From an uncultured Eubacteriales bacterium (GTDB lineage: Bacteria; Bacillota; Clostridia; UBA1381): a DNA stretch of 33,602 nt. The position numbers and the translations under genes were made by a program. The notes beneath the pieces are model-generated. The model saw only the letters and a list, made by a program, of their open reading frames with translations. It was not told the DNA's origin and searched no databases. Positions 1 through 8,104 of the stretch are shown piece by piece (position 1 is the first letter of the stretch; each line of letters starts with the position of its first letter). The DNA lies in contig CAJKHT010000026.1 of the NCBI GenBank assembly GCA_905199755.1, positions 1 through 33,602 of the forward strand. Reading direction: 5' to 3'.

Positions 1-45
1 TTTTCGCATTTGCAGGAAGTGTCTTTACATAATCTATTACTTTCC

Positions 46-85
46 AATACATCGTTTATGTAAAGCTTTACATAAACGATGTATT
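46..85. repeat. Perfect 40-bp palindrome, no loop
   Basis: Bases 46-65 are the exact reverse complement of bases 66-85, with no spacer; the match stops abruptly on both sides (CC at 44-45, CC at 86-87). It puts in-frame TAA stops just before the permease homology. Bases 1-45 read open on the minus strand outward from the same palindrome arm, so both arms lead into unrelated open sequence. This looks more like a fold-back junction or chimeric assembly end than a protein binding site, but the sequence alone cannot decide. Confidence 0.9.
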
Positions 86-690
86 CCGTAAACTACAACA
101 TCGTGGGAAAAGCGTCAGAAACGCTTAATATCAATGTCGGAACGATATTCTCACAGACAAACACTCTTTTTGGAGGTGTACTGGGCGGCTTTAACAAGCT
201 TGTTGTAATACTTGTTATCGCGGCGGCGGCAAAGCTTGCTCTTGACTGGTATTTACGCACAAAATCGGGATTTCTGCTCCGCTCGGTCGGCGACAATGAG
301 GGATTGGTTGTGACTCTCGGAAAAAATCCCGGCAGCGTGAAGATTGTCGGACTTGCGGTGTCAAACGCACTCGTCGCTCTTTCGGGAGCATTGTACTGCC
401 AGTACATACGCTCGTTTAACGTTGGCTCGGGAACGGGTACGGTGGTTATGGGACTGGCTGCCGTAATTATCGGTACGGCAGCGCTTAAAAAGCTTAAATT
501 CATCGGCATTACAACTACCGTTATAATAGGTATGATACTCTACAAGGCATGCATACAGGTAGCTCTTATTATAGGAATACCGTCTGCCGACAACAATCTT
601 ATAATTACAATACTGTTTATCCTCACTCTTGTACTGAATGAGTTTAAACCGGGCAAAAAGAAAAAAGTGATTTCGGCGGAGGTGAAGTGA
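79..690 (+). CDS. ABC transporter permease, 5'-truncated (COG4120-like)
   Basis: This is the C-terminal part of an inner-membrane permease of the COG4120 type, which normally works with a COG1101 ATPase and a COG2984 substrate-binding protein. About 203 residues remain against roughly 290 in the family as I recall it. The homology starts almost at the first codon (MYSVNYNIVGK corresponds to the LYSxNxxIMG region), so the ATG at 79 is not the natural start. Hydrophobic segments lie near residues 38-57, 87-108, 122-136, 141-167 and 173-189, with a lysine-rich tail. One base separates its stop from the ATPase start, so the two are cotranscribed. The 5' part is cut off at the 46-85 palindrome. 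The substrate is unknown; relatives are often annotated as amino-acid (TrpXYZ-type) transporters, and the location next to thiamine genes is only suggestive. Confidence 0.8.
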   Translation: MYSVNYNIVGKASETLNINVGTIFSQTNTLFGGVLGGFNKLVVILVIAAAAKLALDWYLRTKSGFLLRSVGDNEGLVVTLGKNPGSVKIVGLAVSNALVALSGALYCQYIRSFNVGSGTGTVVMGLAAVIIGTAALKKLKFIGITTTVIIGMILYKACIQVALIIGIPSADNNLIITILFILTLVLNEFKPGKKKKVISAEVK

Positions 691-691
691 A

Positions 692-1465
692 ATGCTTGAA
701 ATTTCAAATATATACAAAACCTTTAACCCCGAAACAATTGACGAGAAAATTTTATTTTCGGATTTCAGCATCAGCGTTGACGACGGCGAATTTGTGAGCG
801 TAATCGGCTCTAACGGCTCGGGCAAAACAACCATGCTTAACATTGCCTCCGGCGATATTGAACCCGATTCCGGCAAGATCACGCTTAACGGTATCGACCT
901 AACCGGCATGAAAAATTATCAGCGTGCAAAATATATAGGAAGAGTTTTTCAGAATCCCGCCATGGGTACGTGCCCGTCAATGACGATATGGGAGAATATG
1001 TCGGTTGCGGACAACAAGGCAAAAAAATACAATCTGACTCGCGGACTGAACAAGCAGCGCAAAGATTTTTACCGAAGCCAGCTTGAACTGCTCGGCATGG
1101 GGCTGGAAAACCGACTTTCAACACCGGCAGGTTCACTTTCGGGAGGACAGAGACAGGCGCTTGCACTGATTATGGCAACAATGGAGCGTCCCGAGCTGCT
1201 TCTGCTCGATGAACACACGGCGGCGCTTGATCCTAAATCGTCCGATACGGTTATGGAGCTGACAGAAAAAATCGTCCGCGAAAAAAATATAACAACTCTG
1301 ATGATAACTCACAATTTGCGCTATGCCGTCGAATACGGCACAAGAACGGTTATGATGCACGAGGGCGAAATAATAATGGACGTTAAGGGCGAGGAAAAAG
1401 CCGGAAAATCAATTGATGATTACCTTGGCGTATTCAATGAAATAAGCATAGAATGCGGAAATTAA
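692..1465 (+). CDS. ABC transporter ATP-binding protein (COG1101-like)
   Basis: A 257-residue cytoplasmic ATPase that would power the adjoining permease. It has a Walker A motif GSNGSGKTT at 39-47, Q-loop glutamine 87 in VFQNP, the signature LSGGQ at 149-153, a Walker B ELLLLDEH at 168-175 and the switch histidine 207 in MITHN. The long stretch before the signature (roughly 95-140) fits the COG1101 subfamily. The start is ATG at 692, directly after the permease stop, with GGAGG (about 678) upstream. The gene ends only three bases before the -35 of the thiamine operon, so it is not inside the riboswitch-controlled unit. The transported compound cannot be told from this subunit. Confidence 0.9.
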   Translation: MLEISNIYKTFNPETIDEKILFSDFSISVDDGEFVSVIGSNGSGKTTMLNIASGDIEPDSGKITLNGIDLTGMKNYQRAKYIGRVFQNPAMGTCPSMTIWENMSVADNKAKKYNLTRGLNKQRKDFYRSQLELLGMGLENRLSTPAGSLSGGQRQALALIMATMERPELLLLDEHTAALDPKSSDTVMELTEKIVREKNITTLMITHNLRYAVEYGTRTVMMHEGEIIMDVKGEEKAGKSIDDYLGVFNEISIECGN

Positions 1466-1468
1466 ATA

Positions 1469-1497
1469 TTGACAAAATAAGACAAAGATGTTATACT
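1469..1497 (+). promoter_or_regulatory. Sigma-A type promoter of the thiamine operon
   Basis: A -35 TTGACA (1469-1474, exact consensus) is followed after 17 bp by -10 TATACT (1492-1497). Transcription would start near 1504, just before the TPP aptamer. It separates the thiamine genes from the ABC genes upstream. Confidence 0.85.
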
Positions 1498-1511
1498 GAA
1501 TTTATAAAAAA

Positions 1512-1601
1512 ACAGGGGAGCTTGTGCAGGGCAGGCTGAGAGGGAGTAATCAAACTCCGACCCTTTACCTGATGCGGATAATGCCGACGCAGGGAGTATG
1601 A
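1512..1601 (+). promoter_or_regulatory. TPP riboswitch (THI element)
   Basis: The core features of the thiamine pyrophosphate aptamer are present: GCTGAGAG near 1535, CCC then ACCTGATGCGG near 1567, ATAATG, and CCGACGCAGGGAG near 1583. A GGAGT/ACTCC hairpin at 1543-1558 sits where an optional P3a stem occurs in many THI elements. The outer P1 stem is weak by eye. The element lies between a strong promoter and an intrinsic terminator, so the usual reading is that bound TPP favours termination and turns off the downstream transporter and kinase genes. Confidence 0.95.
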
Positions 1602-1616
1602 TAACATGCTTTTGAT

Positions 1617-1655
1617 GCGGAGATTTACCGTTTTTAGGTAACTCTCCGCTTTTTT
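1617..1655 (+). terminator. Riboswitch-controlled intrinsic terminator
   Basis: A 13-bp arm at 1617-1629 pairs with 1637-1649 with one mismatch, followed by six T's (1650-1655). It starts 16 bases after the aptamer and precedes the cytX start, the expected position of an expression platform. Confidence 0.85.
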
Positions 1656-1683
1656 GTGCATACTTTTCTGACAGAAGGGAAAG

Positions 1684-2865
1684 ATGATTTTGGAAGAAAA
1701 TAAAACATCATTATTATCAAACGGACTGATATGGTTCGGGGCGGCGGTATCGCTTGCCGAAATTCTGACGGGTACGCTTATTGCTCCGTTGGGCTTTGCA
1801 CGGGGAATGAGTGCAATTGTACTTGGACACATTATCGGCTGTGTGCTTTTGTTCCTTGCCGGAGTTATCGGCGGTAAAACCGAAAAAAGCGCCATGGAAA
1901 CGGTTAAGATGTCATTCGGCGAAAAAGGTGCGATATTGTTTTCGGTGCTTAATGTTGTACAGCTTATAGGCTGGACGGCGGTTATGATTATAAGCGGTGC
2001 ATCGGCGGCTGAATCCGTTTTCAGTCTCGGCGGCACGGCTGTATGGAGCATTATAATCGGAGCGCTTATTATCGTATGGCTGCTTGTCGGAATAAAAAAT
2101 CTCGGCAAGATTAACATTGCGGCTATGGCGGCGCTTTTCATACTTTCAATCGTTTTGAGCGTTGTTATATTCAAAAACGGTACAGCGTCCGCAGCAAGCG
2201 GAGAAATGATGAGCTTCGGCGCGGCTGTTGAATTATCGGTGGCAATGCCGCTGTCATGGCTGCCGCTGATTTCGGACTATACAAGAAGTGCAAAAAAGCC
2301 TATCGGTGCATCTGCCGTAAGCTCCGTTGTGTACTTTTTCATCAGCCTTTGGATGTACTTTATAGGTATGGCTGCCGCCATATGCACAGGCGAGAGCGAC
2401 ATTGCCGCAATTATGCTTAAAGCCGGACTCGGTCTTGCGGCACTTGTTATAATTATATTCTCAACCGTTACGACAACTTTCCTTGATGCGTACTCGGCAG
2501 GTGTGAGCGCATCGAGCATCACGGCAAAAATAAAGGAAAAGCCGGCAGGAGTTATCGTATGTGTGATAGGCATTATTCTTGCGGCATTTACGCCGATAAC
2601 ACAGTTTGAAAACTTTCTCTATTTCATAGGCTCTGTATTTGCGCCCATGATAGCAATTCAGATTGTTGATTATTTCATGCTCAAAAAGGACGTATCCGCA
2701 AAAAAAGCCGACTGGCTTAACCTTGCCGTATGGTTTGCCGGATTTATAATATACAGAGTGTTTATGAAGATTGACATGCCGCTGGGCAGCACCTTCCCGG
2801 CTATGCTTGCGGCAGGAATTATAAGTATTGTGATAAATAAGCTTGTTGTAAAAAATGACAGATAA
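1684..2865 (+). CDS. cytX: Hydroxymethylpyrimidine transporter CytX (NCS1 family)
   Basis: A 393-residue membrane permease of the nucleobase:cation symporter-1 family. The N-terminal segment SNGLIWFGAAVSLAEILTG is the typical CytX opening, and about 12 hydrophobic helices follow. CytX proteins are TPP-riboswitch-controlled and are thought to import the thiamine pyrimidine moiety (HMP), which ThiD then phosphorylates. The start is ATG at 1684 with AGAAGGGA just upstream; it is the first gene after the riboswitch terminator. The next gene, thiM, starts 17 bases after the stop. The assignment rests on family resemblance plus context; direct transport of HMP is inferred. Confidence 0.9.
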   Translation: MILEENKTSLLSNGLIWFGAAVSLAEILTGTLIAPLGFARGMSAIVLGHIIGCVLLFLAGVIGGKTEKSAMETVKMSFGEKGAILFSVLNVVQLIGWTAVMIISGASAAESVFSLGGTAVWSIIIGALIIVWLLVGIKNLGKINIAAMAALFILSIVLSVVIFKNGTASAASGEMMSFGAAVELSVAMPLSWLPLISDYTRSAKKPIGASAVSSVVYFFISLWMYFIGMAAAICTGESDIAAIMLKAGLGLAALVIIIFSTVTTTFLDAYSAGVSASSITAKIKEKPAGVIVCVIGIILAAFTPITQFENFLYFIGSVFAPMIAIQIVDYFMLKKDVSAKKADWLNLAVWFAGFIIYRVFMKIDMPLGSTFPAMLAAGIISIVINKLVVKNDR

Positions 2866-2882
2866 GAAAGAAGGATTTTAAA

Positions 2883-3704
2883 ATGTTTAAGGAAATGCTT
2901 GAAAACGTACAGAAAAAGACACCGCTTATACATAATATAACAAACTATGTAACGGTAAATGACTGTGCAAACATACTGCTTGCATGCGGAGGCTCGCCGA
3001 TAATGTCGGACGATATGGGCGAGGTTGAGGAAATAACCTCAATATGCGGCGGACTGAACATAAACATCGGAACGCTTAACGCAAACACAATTCCGTCAAT
3101 GTTCAAGGCAGGAACAAAAGCCAATGAGCTGCAGCACCCCGTACTGCTCGATCCCGTAGGTGCCGGTGCATCGGCACTCCGTACAAATACGGCGCTGGAG
3201 CTGCTTGAAAAGGTAAAATTCACCGTTATACGCGGAAACATCTCGGAAATCAAAACACTTGCAAACGGCGCCGGAACAACAAAGGGTGTTGACGCGGATG
3301 TTGCCGATACTGTAACAAAGGATAACCTTGACAGCGCTGTTCGTTTTGCAAAGGAATTTGCAAAGCAGACGGGTGCGGTTATAGCCATAACGGGTGCGAT
3401 AGACATAGTTGCGGACAGCGAAAAAGCATACTGCATATTCAACGGCTCGCCTATGATGAGCCGTATCACCGGCACGGGCTGTCAGCTTTCGGCAATGTGT
3501 GCGGCATATGTAACGGCAAACCCAGAAAACACACTTGAAGCGGCTGCGGCGGCAGTATGTGCCATGGGACTCTGCGGCGAAATTGCACATGAACGCTTAA
3601 GCGAAAAGGACGGAAACTCCACCTACAGAAACTATATCATCGACGCGGTATACAACCTTTCACCCGAAGAACTCGAAAGAGGTGCAAAGTATGAAGTGCG
3701 ATAA
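2883..3704 (+). CDS. thiM: Hydroxyethylthiazole kinase
   Basis: A 273-residue cytoplasmic kinase that phosphorylates 4-methyl-5-(2-hydroxyethyl)thiazole, the salvage route to the thiazole half of thiamine. It shows the family features DPVGAG (90-95), RGNISEI (118-124) and the active-site region GTGCQLSA with Cys200. Length is normal for the family. The start is ATG at 2883 preceded by AAGAAGGATTTTAAA. Its last 14 bases overlap the chosen start of thiE in another frame, which suggests translational coupling. With cytX and thiD it forms a salvage rather than de novo set. Confidence 0.96.
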   Translation: MFKEMLENVQKKTPLIHNITNYVTVNDCANILLACGGSPIMSDDMGEVEEITSICGGLNINIGTLNANTIPSMFKAGTKANELQHPVLLDPVGAGASALRTNTALELLEKVKFTVIRGNISEIKTLANGAGTTKGVDADVADTVTKDNLDSAVRFAKEFAKQTGAVIAITGAIDIVADSEKAYCIFNGSPMMSRITGTGCQLSAMCAAYVTANPENTLEAAAAAVCAMGLCGEIAHERLSEKDGNSTYRNYIIDAVYNLSPEELERGAKYEVR

Positions 3705-4332
3705 AAAAGCAATGCTTCTCTATGCCGTGACGGACAGAGCATGGACAGGCAAAAAAAGCCTTTTAGAGCAGGTTGAGGACGCAATCCGCGGCGGTGTGAC
3801 ATGTGTGCAGCTGCGCGAAAAAGAGCTTGACTGCGACAGCTTTTTGGAAGAAGCCATTGAAATGAACAAGCTTTGCAAAAAGCACGGTGTTCCGTTTATA
3901 GTAAACGATAATATCGAGATTGCCTTAAAATGCGGTGCTGACGGAGTGCATGTAGGTCAGCACGATATGCGTGCCGACAACGTGCGCGCGCTTATCGGCG
4001 ATGACATGATACTCGGCGTGTCGGCGCAGACGGTTGAACAGGCTGTTGAGGCTGAAAAAGAGGGTGCGGATTATCTGGGTGTCGGCGCTGTTTTCAGTAC
4101 GTCAACCAAGCTTGATGCGGACAGCGTATCGCATGAAACCTTAAAAGCAATATGCAATGCGGTTTCAATCCCCGTTACCGCAATAGGCGGAATTAACAAG
4201 AAGAACATATCGGAGCTGGCAAACACCGATGTTGACGGTGTGGCGCTGGTATCGGCAATATTTGCGGCAGATGATATAGAAAGCGAATGTAAAGAGCTTA
4301 AAAAGCTGTCGGAAAGGATGGTAGGTGCATGA
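3691..4332 (+). CDS. thiE: Thiamine-phosphate synthase
   Basis: A 213-residue TIM-barrel enzyme that joins HMP pyrophosphate and thiazole phosphate to give thiamine monophosphate. Motifs in order are QLREK (40-44), NDN (72-74), DGVHVGQ (84-90), GVGAVFSTSTK (130-140) and the phosphate-binding AIGGI (164-168). I chose ATG 3691 rather than the in-frame GTG at 3682 because AGAGGTG lies just upstream of it at the usual spacing and the family begins near this point. The start overlaps the end of thiM, and the stop overlaps the thiD start as ATGA. Confidence 0.96.
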   Translation: MKCDKKAMLLYAVTDRAWTGKKSLLEQVEDAIRGGVTCVQLREKELDCDSFLEEAIEMNKLCKKHGVPFIVNDNIEIALKCGADGVHVGQHDMRADNVRALIGDDMILGVSAQTVEQAVEAEKEGADYLGVGAVFSTSTKLDADSVSHETLKAICNAVSIPVTAIGGINKKNISELANTDVDGVALVSAIFAADDIESECKELKKLSERMVGA

Positions 4333-5108
4333 AAAAGGTATTGACGATTGCCGGCTCGGATTCGAGCGGCGGCGCAGGAATACAGGCGGATATAAAAACC
4401 ATAACGGCACATAAAATGTATGCCATGAGCGCCATAACCGCATTGACCGCTCAGAACACAACAGGGGTTTACGGAATTATGGAGGCAACTCCCGAATTTG
4501 TTGAAAATCAGCTTGACTGCATTTTCAAGGACATTTATCCCGACAGTGTGAAGATAGGCATGGTTTCAAACTCGGATATAATTGAATCCATTGCCGCAAA
4601 GCTTAAGGAATACGGGGCAAAGAACATTGTTGTCGATCCGGTTATGGTTTCGACAAGCGGCTGCAAGCTTTTATCCGATGAAGCATGCGGTGCGCTTATA
4701 AATAAGCTTATCCCCCTCGGCACGGTTATAACGCCGAATATTCCCGAAGCGGAGGTATTAAGCGGCACGGAAATACATGACGAGGACGGAATGATAAATG
4801 CGGCAAAGAAAATATCGGAATTTTTCGGCGGTGCAATACTCATAAAGGGCGGTCATCTTGTGAATGACGCTACCGACCTGCTTTATGCGGACGGTGAAAT
4901 GAAATGGTACAGCTCCGAACGCATAAACAACCCGAATACGCACGGCACCGGCTGTACGCTGTCCTCCGCAATCGCATGTGGTCTGGCGGACGGTCTTTCG
5001 CTTGACGAAAGCATTAAGAGCGCCAAGGAGTACCTTACCGGCGCACTCGGAGCAATGCTTGATTTGGGAAAAGGCTCGGGGCCGCTTAATCATGTATATA
5101 ATCTGTAA
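4329..5108 (+). CDS. thiD: Hydroxymethylpyrimidine/phosphomethylpyrimidine kinase
   Basis: A 259-residue ribokinase-fold enzyme that phosphorylates HMP twice to HMP pyrophosphate, the ThiE substrate. The opening GSDSSGGAGIQAD (9-21) and the C-terminal HGTGCTLSSA (205-214, Cys209) are diagnostic. The start ATG overlaps the thiE TGA in an ATGA. It is the last gene of the operon; a strong hairpin follows three bases after the stop. No thiC, thiG or thiF is in view, so this unit looks dedicated to reusing imported precursors. Confidence 0.96.
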   Translation: MKKVLTIAGSDSSGGAGIQADIKTITAHKMYAMSAITALTAQNTTGVYGIMEATPEFVENQLDCIFKDIYPDSVKIGMVSNSDIIESIAAKLKEYGAKNIVVDPVMVSTSGCKLLSDEACGALINKLIPLGTVITPNIPEAEVLSGTEIHDEDGMINAAKKISEFFGGAILIKGGHLVNDATDLLYADGEMKWYSSERINNPNTHGTGCTLSSAIACGLADGLSLDESIKSAKEYLTGALGAMLDLGKGSGPLNHVYNL

Positions 5109-5110
5109 AT

Positions 5111-5151
5111 AAAAAATACGGTTTTTGCAATGTGCAAAAACCGTATTTTTT
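5111..5151. terminator. Bidirectional intrinsic terminator (thi operon / topB)
   Basis: Arms 5112-5129 and 5133-5150 pair perfectly around a three-base loop, with A's on the left and T's on the right so it has a T-run in both directions. It lies between the converging thiD and topB and abuts the topB stop codon. Confidence 0.92.
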
Positions 5152-7250
5152 TAGCTGCCAAAGTCAAATACTGCTTTGCCGCCCTCCAGCTTCAAAGCCG
5201 CATCAAAGCTTTTCTTCGTTCTCGGCGAAACAAAGCCTCTGATTTTTGAGGTTCTGCCGTTCACAAGCAGCATTTTCATATTTGCAAGCGATATTACCCT
5301 GCCGCAGATTATTCCGTTCACGGAAAATTTGCACCCGTTTGTGTAGCCGCGGCAGCCGTAGCCGAATTTTGTACGCACCACATCGGCACCGCAAAGAGGG
5401 CATTTCCCGGCAATATCGCCCATAAATCCGTAGTCGGTGTCATTTTCGGGCACTGTGCTGCCGGAATTAAACACTTCCTTTATTTCATTCACTGCCAGAT
5501 CGACGCTGTCACGCACCGTTATTTCACCGCGGAAAACCTTTTTCAATGCCTGTCCCAGCTGTGAAGTCTTGTACTTATCCATGCTGATATTCATGCGCAT
5601 CAGCGACTCTATAAGAAATTCACCGTCCGGCAGAATTGTATATACGTCCTTTTTCAGCTGTATATAACGGCTGTTTTTTGCGTTGTCTATTATCCCCGTG
5701 CGTGTCGCCTCCGTCCCAAGCTCCAGTCCCTCGAAAATCGCACGGTATTCCTCTGCATCGTCCTCCTCATCGGCACGCGCCTTGTCCTCCCTGAACGGAT
5801 TTTTCAGATAATTGTTAAGCGTTTCTATGGTATAATGCTTCGGAGGACTTGTTTCCTTTTCAATCGGCTTGAAGTCGGTTTTTATGACATCTCCCTTTTC
5901 AAGACGCGGCAAAAGCCTGTCCTTCTTGTTATAATCATCATATTTTGTCCAGCCCTTATTTATAATCACTGTTCCCTTTAAGGTAAATTCCTCGTAATCA
6001 CCGACGGCGATTTTCAGCTCCGTTTTTTCGGCAATGCAATCCTCACTGCAAAAAACCGCAGCAAAACGGCGCATTATTGTACCGTAAACCTTGTATTCGT
6101 CCTCGGTCAGGTCCGTTTTTTTCGGCATCTTATAGGTCGGAGTCAGCGCCGAATGGGATTCGATTTTTTTATCGTCGAAAATTGTCTTTTTATCCTTGAA
6201 AACCACAGGATAACCCAGCTTTTTAACAGCCTCGATGATTTTCTTCACTTTTCCCTTTTCGGCTGTGGCAAGATATTCCGAATTTGTACGCGGATACGTC
6301 ACATAACCCTTTTCGTAAAGTCCCTGAAGAATTTTAAGGCTGTCGTCCATGGACATTTTATATTTTTTTCCCAAAACATTTTGCAGCTTTGTGAGCGAAT
6401 AAAGCTTGCCCGGCTTTATCGTGTCCTTTTTTACCTTTTTATCCTTTACAACGGTTACGGCGCTGTTGTATGCCGCACAAAGCTCCTGCGCCTTTTTAAG
6501 CTTGTCCTTATCAAACTTATTTTTTGACGTAAGCTCTACCCTGCCGCCGTCCGTCTCAATGTCCGAAACGACAGCATAGTAAATATCGGGAACAAAATTG
6601 CGGATTGCCATATCGCGGTCGTATATTGCCTTTACAATCGGCACAATAACTCTGCCTACGCGGAGAAATGTTCCCGTTTTAAGCGTGGCATAACGAGTCA
6701 GATTAACTCCGTAGAGCCAGTCGATATACGTCCGTGCGTAACCCTCGTTTGCGAGGTTTTCATATTCGCGCTCGTCCGGCGGTGCGGCAAGAGCCTCACG
6801 TATGGTCTGGGGAGTCTGGTCGGGCATCCAGAGCCGTTTCAAATTTTTTTGTCCTGCAAGCGCTTTTTCAACGCATATTCTTACTATTATTTCACCCTCG
6901 CGGTCGGAGTCGCCCGCATTGATTATGGTATCGACATCCTGCCGATTGCACAGTGTGCGTATAACCTCAAACTGACGCTTTACCCCCGAATCCACCGTTC
7001 CCGAACGGTCATGGCGCAATTCAAACTCAAAATTCTCAGGGAAACACGGTATATTCGCCGTTGACCAGCGGCGCGTACCGTCGGGAGACGGATTGTAATG
7101 CTCTATATCGGCAAGAGAAAACAAATGTCCGAACACCCATGTCACTATATATTCTCCGTTTTCGTAATAACTGCCGTTTTTGCGCATTTCCCCTATTGCC
7201 GCGGAAATATTCCTTGCAAGACTCGGCTTTTCTGCAATTATAAGCTTCAA
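5151..7250 (-). CDS. topB: DNA topoisomerase III (type IA)
   Basis: A 699-residue enzyme that passes single DNA strands to relax or decatenate DNA. The N-terminal TOPRIM domain starts AEKPS (6-10) and carries DSDREGE (114-120); the catalytic tyrosine is Tyr319 in VTYPRTNSEY. A C-terminal zinc-finger-like segment has cysteines at 617, 620, 633 and 640. Length is normal for Firmicute TopB. The start is a TTG at 7248-7250, supported by AGGTG six bases upstream and by the exact family N-terminus MKLIIAEKPS. The gene follows a lipoprotein gene by 13 bases and is probably cotranscribed with it from the promoter at 8076-8104. Confidence 0.96.
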   Translation of the reverse strand: MKLIIAEKPSLARNISAAIGEMRKNGSYYENGEYIVTWVFGHLFSLADIEHYNPSPDGTRRWSTANIPCFPENFEFELRHDRSGTVDSGVKRQFEVIRTLCNRQDVDTIINAGDSDREGEIIVRICVEKALAGQKNLKRLWMPDQTPQTIREALAAPPDEREYENLANEGYARTYIDWLYGVNLTRYATLKTGTFLRVGRVIVPIVKAIYDRDMAIRNFVPDIYYAVVSDIETDGGRVELTSKNKFDKDKLKKAQELCAAYNSAVTVVKDKKVKKDTIKPGKLYSLTKLQNVLGKKYKMSMDDSLKILQGLYEKGYVTYPRTNSEYLATAEKGKVKKIIEAVKKLGYPVVFKDKKTIFDDKKIESHSALTPTYKMPKKTDLTEDEYKVYGTIMRRFAAVFCSEDCIAEKTELKIAVGDYEEFTLKGTVIINKGWTKYDDYNKKDRLLPRLEKGDVIKTDFKPIEKETSPPKHYTIETLNNYLKNPFREDKARADEEDDAEEYRAIFEGLELGTEATRTGIIDNAKNSRYIQLKKDVYTILPDGEFLIESLMRMNISMDKYKTSQLGQALKKVFRGEITVRDSVDLAVNEIKEVFNSGSTVPENDTDYGFMGDIAGKCPLCGADVVRTKFGYGCRGYTNGCKFSVNGIICGRVISLANMKMLLVNGRTSKIRGFVSPRTKKSFDAALKLEGGKAVFDFGS

Positions 7251-7263
7251 TTTTTCACCTTTA

Positions 7264-8040
7264 TCAATTTAATTTGTAAAACATCTTTATAAGATTTTCA
7301 TTCGTCTCAAACGAATCCGACGTAAACGCCGCCGCAAACATATAGCTGTCCTTTTTAACAAAGACCTGTGTCTGATATATTTTCATTCCGTTTTGGGCTA
7401 TAAGTGTTTTTATTGTGTTTCTCTCGGCACCGGCAAACTCCGTTTTCGATGCCTCGCACTGCTCAACGCCTATACCTGCCTTTTCCATCTGTGCGGGGAG
7501 AGAGGAAACCGTTTTATCTATAATTTCCTCTTCACTTATGCCGGAACCGTAAACCATGTCGACATTCTGTATTCCGACGCTTATGTTCGGTATTCCGCCC
7601 TGCTTTGATGCAGCCATATCGTAGAACATTCCAACGCTCTTTATTTTTTCATTGAGTTCGTCCGCACTGAGACCGTCCGCACTGATGTTTACGGCGCTCA
7701 GAAGCTCGCTCGATGATGAAAACGTCCATGCGCTGTCAAGCTTGCATGCAAGCTTAAAATACTCATTTTTGTATGTATTATCCGATACCGTACCCATGCT
7801 GATGTCGGAATCCGCAGCGGCTTTGTCCTGAGCCTGCTCCGAAGCTTTTTGCGCCGCGTCCTTGCCCGATTTTCCCGAATCCTCCGCATCATCGCTTTCA
7901 TTTACCGTTTGATTTGACGTTTCGGTTTTGTCTCCCTCGACCAGATGCGCTCTTTCATTTTTGTTTTTTCCGCAGCCGGACGTCATGAGCATACAGCCGA
8001 TAAGCATAACCGTAACCGCCGCCGAAAATATTTTTTTCAT
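7264..8040 (-). CDS. Putative lipoprotein of unknown function
   Basis: A 258-residue exported protein. Residues 1-22 form a signal peptide (MKK, then a hydrophobic stretch) ending in TSGC with Cys23 as probable lipid attachment; Thr at -3 is a less common lipobox residue. Residues 25-80 are a charged, low-complexity linker rich in Asp, Lys, Ser and Ala. The rest (85-258) looks globular with no motif I recognise. GGAGG lies upstream of ATG 8040. Its neighbour downstream is topB, only 13 bases away; that pairing is odd because a surface lipoprotein has no obvious link with a topoisomerase. I cannot assign a function. Confidence 0.75.
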   Translation of the reverse strand: MKKIFSAAVTVMLIGCMLMTSGCGKNKNERAHLVEGDKTETSNQTVNESDDAEDSGKSGKDAAQKASEQAQDKAAADSDISMGTVSDNTYKNEYFKLACKLDSAWTFSSSSELLSAVNISADGLSADELNEKIKSVGMFYDMAASKQGGIPNISVGIQNVDMVYGSGISEEEIIDKTVSSLPAQMEKAGIGVEQCEASKTEFAGAERNTIKTLIAQNGMKIYQTQVFVKKDSYMFAAAFTSDSFETNENLIKMFYKLN

Positions 8041-8075
8041 AGGTCAAATACCTCCGCACAATTAATAATACATAT

Positions 8076-8104
8076 ATTATACCACCGAAAAACGGATTTG
8101 TCTA
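8076..8104 (-). promoter_or_regulatory. Promoter of the lipoprotein-topB operon
   Basis: On the minus strand, -35 TAGACA (8099-8104, 5 of 6 consensus), a 17-bp spacer and -10 TATAAT (8076-8081, exact). The start point would be near 8069, about 30 bases before the ATG. The promoter overlaps the last codons of the decayed glycoside hydrolase. Confidence 0.8.

Noticed and set aside
93..509. Long antisense reading frames opposite the permease, and similar frames opposite almost every gene
   Set aside because: They mirror strongly coding sequence on the other strand, lack ribosome binding sites and show no domain-like features.
1488..1606. Complementarity between ATGTTATACT (1488-1497) and AGTATGATAACAT (about 1594-1606) as the P1 stem of the riboswitch
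   Set aside because: The left part lies in the -10 region and would not be transcribed from the promoter I identified.
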